DNA of 25,759 nucleotides, from positions 1 through 25,759 of IMG/VR virus record IMGVR_UViG_3300009548_000027; one strand, written 5' to 3'. The number at the start of each line of letters is the position of its first letter. Position 1 is the first letter of the stretch. Below are positions 23,190 to 25,759 of this stretch, piece by piece. Under the pieces are notes generated by a model. It searched no databases, had not been told where the DNA came from, and saw only the letters and a program-made list of their open reading frames with translations. This stretch comes from a virus. Position numbers and translations under genes: made by a program.

Positions 23190-23750
23190 TCAAAGCCCAA
23201 CTCCCACCGCTACCAGCTCATCAACCTGCTCTTCGCGCAGCTTCGCGTATATCAAAGTGTTGGCGCCATTGACATGGCCCGCGCGCCGCTGCACCGCGTT
23301 AAAGGGAAGAGTTTCAATGAGATGCGTACAGATGGAGTGTTTCAGGATGGTGGTTTTCGCTTTGTGGCGGGGGAGTCCGGCGGCGAGAGCGAGGCGAACG
23401 AGATGGCGCCAATAGGTCCATCGCGATCGCGGATAGAGTCTTTGATTTGGAGAAAGATTCAAAACCACTTTTTCAAGAACCTGGTGCTCATTGAAGAGTG
23501 GATCTTCGTGCTTGACAAAACGCTGCACACAGGGCTCCGATCCCTTACCACGGGAGTAGCGCACAAAACCGTCGGCGAGGTTATTCCCTGTGAGATGAAC
23601 CATTTCGGAGTTGCGGCCAGCGTGCCAGTACTGAATCAGCATGAGCACATACACGGGAAAATCCGCGTCCCGCGCATGCGTAAAAAGCGTGCGCAATTCT
23701 TCGCGCGTGAGTGAAATCGGCTGCGCCGCGCCTTTTGATTTTCGCTTCAT
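23190..23750 (-). CDS. Short tyrosine recombinase/integrase-like protein with substituted catalytic residues
   Basis: 186 aa covering only the catalytic domain (starts SLTREELRTLFTHA). FimB/FimE-type recombinases are similarly short. Motifs seen are Arg I in YWHAGRNSEM (R46), the beta-hairpin Lys in YSRGKGSE (K69), His in AGHVNGANTLIYAKL (H159), and the nucleophile Tyr (Y168). The middle box, normally HxLRHT, reads T-I-L-K-H, so the His becomes Thr134 and Arg II becomes Lys137. The ATG at 23750 has no strong ribosome site, and an in-frame stop lies just upstream, so no longer start exists. It sits in the terminase cluster, not at an obvious attachment site. Confidence 0.78.
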   Translation of the reverse strand: MKRKSKGAAQPISLTREELRTLFTHARDADFPVYVLMLIQYWHAGRNSEMVHLTGNNLADGFVRYSRGKGSEPCVQRFVKHEDPLFNEHQVLEKVVLNLSPNQRLYPRSRWTYWRHLVRLALAAGLPRHKAKTTILKHSICTHLIETLPFNAVQRRAGHVNGANTLIYAKLREEQVDELVAVGVGL

Positions 23751-23806
23751 TATTCAAAAAGAATCAATTTTTGCACCCGAACAACGTCTTGGTGCAGGCC
23801 GCGCGA

Positions 23807-24070
23807 CTAGATCACGCGCGTAAAACGATGCCGCGTCACGGCATCGCAGCCATCGCAATACAGCGCCGGCCGCAATTGAGAATCCCACGGTTGTCCCGTT
23901 CCCCAAGCGCGCAACGTTTTACAGTCGATGCAGCTCCAAATTTGCTGGTCGCGCTGGGGTAATTGCTTTTGTAAATTGGCCCCACAATGTTCGCAAATTT
24001 GAAAATTGAAGCTGGTCACAAAACTCACGCGAGAGTCGAGTTGTTCAATCGGATTAGCGGCGGCGCTCAT
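23807..24070 (-). CDS. Small zinc-ribbon protein with three CxxC motifs
   Basis: 87 aa from the ATG at 24070, five bases after the preceding stop. The same frame is open further upstream, but that part is the shadow of the neighbour. CxxC pairs occur at about C26/C29 (CEHCG), C47/C50 (CIDC) and C72/C75 (CDGC), with a His-rich end (TRHRFTRV). Pairs one and two make a standard zinc ribbon; the third, with a His nearby, may hold a second metal. Similar ribbons occur in phage regulators and adaptors; the function is unknown. It precedes the integrase-like gene by 56 bases. Confidence 0.68.
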   Translation of the reverse strand: MSAAANPIEQLDSRVSFVTSFNFQICEHCGANLQKQLPQRDQQIWSCIDCKTLRAWGTGQPWDSQLRPALYCDGCDAVTRHRFTRVI

Positions 24071-24075
24071 GATTT

Positions 24076-24366
24076 TTACGGAAACAGATAACTGAAAAGA
24101 ACTTTTACACCTTCCCAAGCCAGCCCAGTCAAGATCGAAGTCAGGGCAATGTTGACGATCCGATACCGGCTCAGCTGCGTTTTTAGTTGACCGAGAACGA
24201 TGTCTTTGTGGCGGAGTTCCTGTTCGCAATGATGGATCTTCGTCCACGCCTGATTGATGGCCGCTTTCAATTTTTCGGGATCGTCGAGAGGATACTGCTT
24301 CGAGCGATCCAGGACGTTCATCGTACCCAACAGATGCGCCCGCTGAATCGGAGTGAGGTCGCTCAC
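24076..24366 (-). CDS. Small protein with coiled coil and C-terminal membrane helix
   Basis: 96 aa from a GTG at 24366, preferred over the TTG at 24378 because GGAG lies six bases upstream and the start overlaps the previous stop (GTGA). It begins [17 protein letters not shown]. Residues 40-66 are a charged helix (AWTKIHHCEQELRHKDIVLGQ) that may be a coiled coil. Residues about 70-94 are hydrophobic (IVNIALTSILTGLAW ... LFSYLF), consistent with a C-terminal anchor. A holin or spanin part is possible from size and topology, but there is only one membrane segment and no lysis partner nearby. Confidence 0.65.
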   Translation of the reverse strand: MSDLTPIQRAHLLGTMNVLDRSKQYPLDDPEKLKAAINQAWTKIHHCEQELRHKDIVLGQLKTQLSRYRIVNIALTSILTGLAWEGVKVLFSYLFP

Positions 24367-24701
24367 CGCTCGCTCCAAACATACTCGCCCAGCAACACCA
24401 CAATTTCCCGGCGACGCACGCGACGCAACTGCGCCGGATTGGGATGCTGAAATTTAAGGCCAGAAATTTCCGCAGGCTCCAATTTTGCCGCTTTTCCCTC
24501 ACCGTAATGAGGTTGCGGAAAATTCATCTTCACCGGATAAATCGAATCCGGCGCAAGCAGGCGATACAGGCGGCGCGAAAGTTTCTCGGCGCACAGGCGG
24601 CGCGCAAGTTCACGGCACACTTCCACGTCCACAAGAGTTTCATGAGGAGAGTCGAGAGATTCGTAGTGGGCTAAAAGTCGGGCTTGAGACACAAAGGGCA
24701 A
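24363..24701 (-). CDS. Hypothetical protein, uncertain start
   Basis: 112 aa if started at the TTG at 24701, or 109 aa from the GTG at 24692; neither has a clear ribosome site. It is not recognised. The N-terminal half is helical and Arg/Leu-rich ([21 protein letters not shown]), followed by a mixed part ([17 protein letters not shown]) and a C-terminal strand-helix ([16 protein letters not shown]). It overlaps the next gene by four bases (GTGA). Confidence 0.55.
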   Translation of the reverse strand: MPFVSQARLLAHYESLDSPHETLVDVEVCRELARRLCAEKLSRRLYRLLAPDSIYPVKMNFPQPHYGEGKAAKLEPAEISGLKFQHPNPAQLRRVRRREIVVLLGEYVWSER

Positions 24702-24783
24702 CGAGAAAAACGGGATCAGAGCGCCTGGCGCGCCGGTGCCTGGATGGGCTCTACCCTATCGCCCAAAGAGAAGAAGAAGCAAG

Positions 24784-24972
24784 TTACGAAAGAGATGGAG
24801 CTTTCGGGGATTGTTTGGCCCAGCGGGCTTGACTCGCACGGCGACAGGCTTCACTGCGCTCTTGCGGAGTGCGATTTTTGGCCGTGGCTTTCCCGCCTTT
24901 TCGGCCCAACGCCACGGCAGCGGGGTTTTTGCGCGTCATTACAACTGTTTTACCATACAATTCCAAAATCAT
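24784..24972 (-). CDS. Small basic KGG-type protein
   Basis: 62 aa. The core ([18 protein letters not shown], then [17 protein letters not shown]) is shared by small basic proteins found in many bacteria, including Acidobacteriota, and in phages. The role is unknown; the composition suggests nucleic acid binding. The ATG at 24972 has no good ribosome site, nor does the internal ATG at 24939, where similarity to the family begins. It is the first gene of the minus-strand operon in this window, directly beside the divergent control region. Confidence 0.68.
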   Translation of the reverse strand: MILELYGKTVVMTRKNPAAVALGRKGGKATAKNRTPQERSEACRRASQARWAKQSPKAPSLS

Positions 24973-25130
24973 TGCACACCGCTTTGCATTTTAATGAAAA
25001 CAAAGACAATATAATCCTTGACAAACATCCGCAGCGGTGCGAAGATGAATTCAGTTCAGGAGAGAGAAGAAAATACAAAATGGCATCCTATCGTAAAGGA
25101 ATTAATTACATCGCGCAGAGAAAGGGGACT
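24973..25130. promoter_or_regulatory. Divergent AT-rich control region
   Basis: This is the only gap where transcription diverges into both main directions. On the plus strand a consensus TATAAT lies at 25010-25015 and a consensus TTGACA at 25018-25023, but neither has a good partner at standard spacing, so the exact start points are unclear. The minus-strand operon should begin here. Two short ribosome sites (AGGAGAG and AAAGGGG) serve the plus-strand gene. Confidence 0.5.
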
Positions 25131-25134
25131 ATGA
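25045..25134 (+). CDS. Mini-ORF (29 aa) overlapping the pentapeptide gene
   Basis: It starts at the ATG at 25045 and ends at TGA 25132-25134, overlapping the next ATG by ATGA. The product ([20 protein letters not shown], then a basic end) is charged and not recognised. It may act as a leader peptide that couples translation to the pentapeptide gene. It has no strong ribosome site of its own and could be chance. Confidence 0.3.
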   Translation: MNSVQEREENTKWHPIVKELITSRRERGL

Positions 25135-25759
25135 AAAAAGAAGAATTAAAGCGGATTCTTGATTTACACGCAGAGTGGCTACGTAATAGCAACCAGGGAA
25201 GCCGTGCTGTCCTGCGCGGTGCTGACCTGCGCGGTGCTGTCCTGCGCGGTGCTGACCTGCGCGGTGCTGTCCTGAGCGGTGCTGTCCTGCGCGATGCTGA
25301 CCTGCGCGATGCTGTCCTGAGCGGTGCTGACCTGCGCGGTGCTGACCTGCGCGATGCTGTCCTGAGCGGTGCTGACCTGAGCGGTGCTGACCTAAGCGGT
25401 GCTGACCTGCGCGGTGCTGTCCTGAGCCGTGCTGACCTGAGCGGTGCTGACCTGAGCGGTGCTGACCTGAGCGGTGCTGACCTGAGCGGTGCTGACCTGC
25501 GCGGTGCTGTCCTGCGCGATGCTGTCCTGAGCGGTGCTGTCCTGAGCGGTGCTATCCTGCGCGATGCTGACCTGCGCGGTGCTGTCCTGCGCGGTGTAAA
25601 AATCAAAAGTTTGCGCGTCTATACAGGATTGTATTTTTATGAGATATGGTCCTGCGTCAGTATTGACAATGTTCCATACATACGTATGGGTTGTTTATAT
25701 AAAACAGTCGAGGAGTGGGACAGAATTACCATTCGCTCTAGTAATCTATCTGAATTTCC
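25131..25759 (+). CDS. Phage-type pentapeptide-repeat protein (3' end beyond window)
   Basis: The frame is open for 209 codons to the window edge. AAAGGGG lies six bases before the ATG at 25131; an in-frame ATG at 25080 is possible. Residues 1-25 ([19 protein letters not shown]) match the N-terminal helix of phage pentapeptide proteins. Residues 26-155 are 26 five-residue repeats, A(D/V)L(R/S)(G/D), which should form a right-handed quadrilateral beta-helix with Leu inside. The C-terminal part ([17 protein letters not shown]) matches a domain that ends many such phage proteins. Some pentapeptide proteins mimic DNA and bind gyrase, but no evidence points to that here. It is on the plus strand, away from the late operon, so it may be expressed early or in the lysogen. 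Confidence 0.85.
   Translation, partial: MKKEELKRILDLHAEWLRNSNQGSRAVLRGADLRGAVLRGADLRGAVLSGAVLRDADLRDAVLSGADLRGADLRDAVLSGADLSGADLSGADLRGAVLSRADLSGADLSGADLSGADLSGADLRGAVLRDAVLSGAVLSGAILRDADLRGAVLRGVKIKSLRVYTGLYFYEIWSCVSIDNVPYIRMGCLYKTVEEWDRITIRSSNLSEF
25206..25595 (+). repeat. 26 tandem 15-bp units encoding pentapeptides
   Basis: The consensus unit is GCTGACCTGCGCGGT. Copies differ almost only at three bases: GAC/GTC, CGC/AGC and GGT/GAT. The high identity suggests recent expansion by slippage or recombination. The 15-bp unit keeps the reading frame when copy number changes. Confidence 0.9.

Noticed and set aside
24076-24366. Holin or spanin call for the tail-anchored protein
   Set aside because: It has one membrane segment and no endolysin or partner gene nearby, so only topology can be claimed.
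24071-24502. Upstream extension of the zinc-ribbon frame
   Set aside because: The extra 144 codons lie in another frame of the neighbouring genes and are Ser/Arg-rich. The ATG at 24070 sits 5 bases after the previous stop.
25106-25606. Long minus-strand frame rich in Arg, Thr, Ser, Pro across the pentapeptide array
   Set aside because: It is the antisense of the 15-bp repeats. The repeat lacks stops in several frames; the plus-strand frame has a ribosome site, a family N-terminus and a family C-terminus.
1-25759. CRISPR arrays, tRNA genes and insertion sequences
   Set aside because: No regular repeat-spacer pattern, no cloverleaf-like sequence and no transposase with inverted ends was seen by eye. 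The only strong tandem array is inside the pentapeptide gene.
25131-25759. Diversity-generating retroelement
   Set aside because: Adenine is one state at each variable repeat base, but no reverse transcriptase, template repeat or accessory gene is in the window, and ordinary repeat drift explains the pattern.

Overview
This window is a large piece of a tailed bacteriophage or prophage genome (Caudoviricetes) with a P22-like, short-tailed (podovirus) virion plan. Almost all of it is one late operon read on the minus strand, from about 24.97 kb down to 1. In the direction of transcription the recognisable order is: small accessory genes, short tyrosine recombinase, terminase small and large subunits, accessory block, P22-type portal, scaffold, P22-type coat protein, exported structural-like protein, gp4-like tail adaptor, gp10-like tail hub, small tail gene, GNAT-like protein, three ejection proteins (gp7-, gp20- and gp16-like), and two tail fibre/spike-like proteins, the last cut by the window edge. 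This matches the P22 late gene order and gene lengths closely, with extra genes inserted.

Host: the G+C-rich coding sequence and the secreted Ig-like proteins with runs such as VTW...GTI...GVYTAP are typical of Acidobacteriota and their phages. I infer an acidobacterial (Gram-negative) host, but this is indirect. No repressor, replication gene, holin or endolysin is visible, so those modules lie outside the window.

Terminase and accessory region (19.4-25.0 kb): TerL has its ATPase and nuclease motifs and TerS overlaps its start. Upstream are a 186-aa integrase-like protein with no N-terminal domain and substituted catalytic residues, a three-CxxC zinc-ribbon protein, a C-terminally anchored membrane protein and a small KGG-type basic protein. 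Between TerL and the portal are a beta-helix-like protein, a four-cysteine HiPIP-like mini-protein, an exported Ig-domain protein and a protein with a duplicated zinc ribbon.

Head, tail and ejection region (1-19 kb): the head and tail genes are tightly packed, with several TAAATG or ATGA junctions. Two small gene cassettes on the plus strand (3151-3644 and 10209-10610) exactly fill gaps between late genes and run against late transcription. They look like morons (extra cargo genes expressed independently). One has a -10 box placed so that its mRNA would be leaderless.

Right edge (25.0-25.76 kb): a divergent, AT-rich control region leads into a plus-strand phage-type pentapeptide-repeat protein made of 26 nearly identical 15-bp units and preceded by an overlapping mini-ORF. 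The most unusual theme is that four structural-looking proteins carry N-terminal Sec signal peptides, which tailed-phage virion proteins, assembled in the cytoplasm, normally lack.
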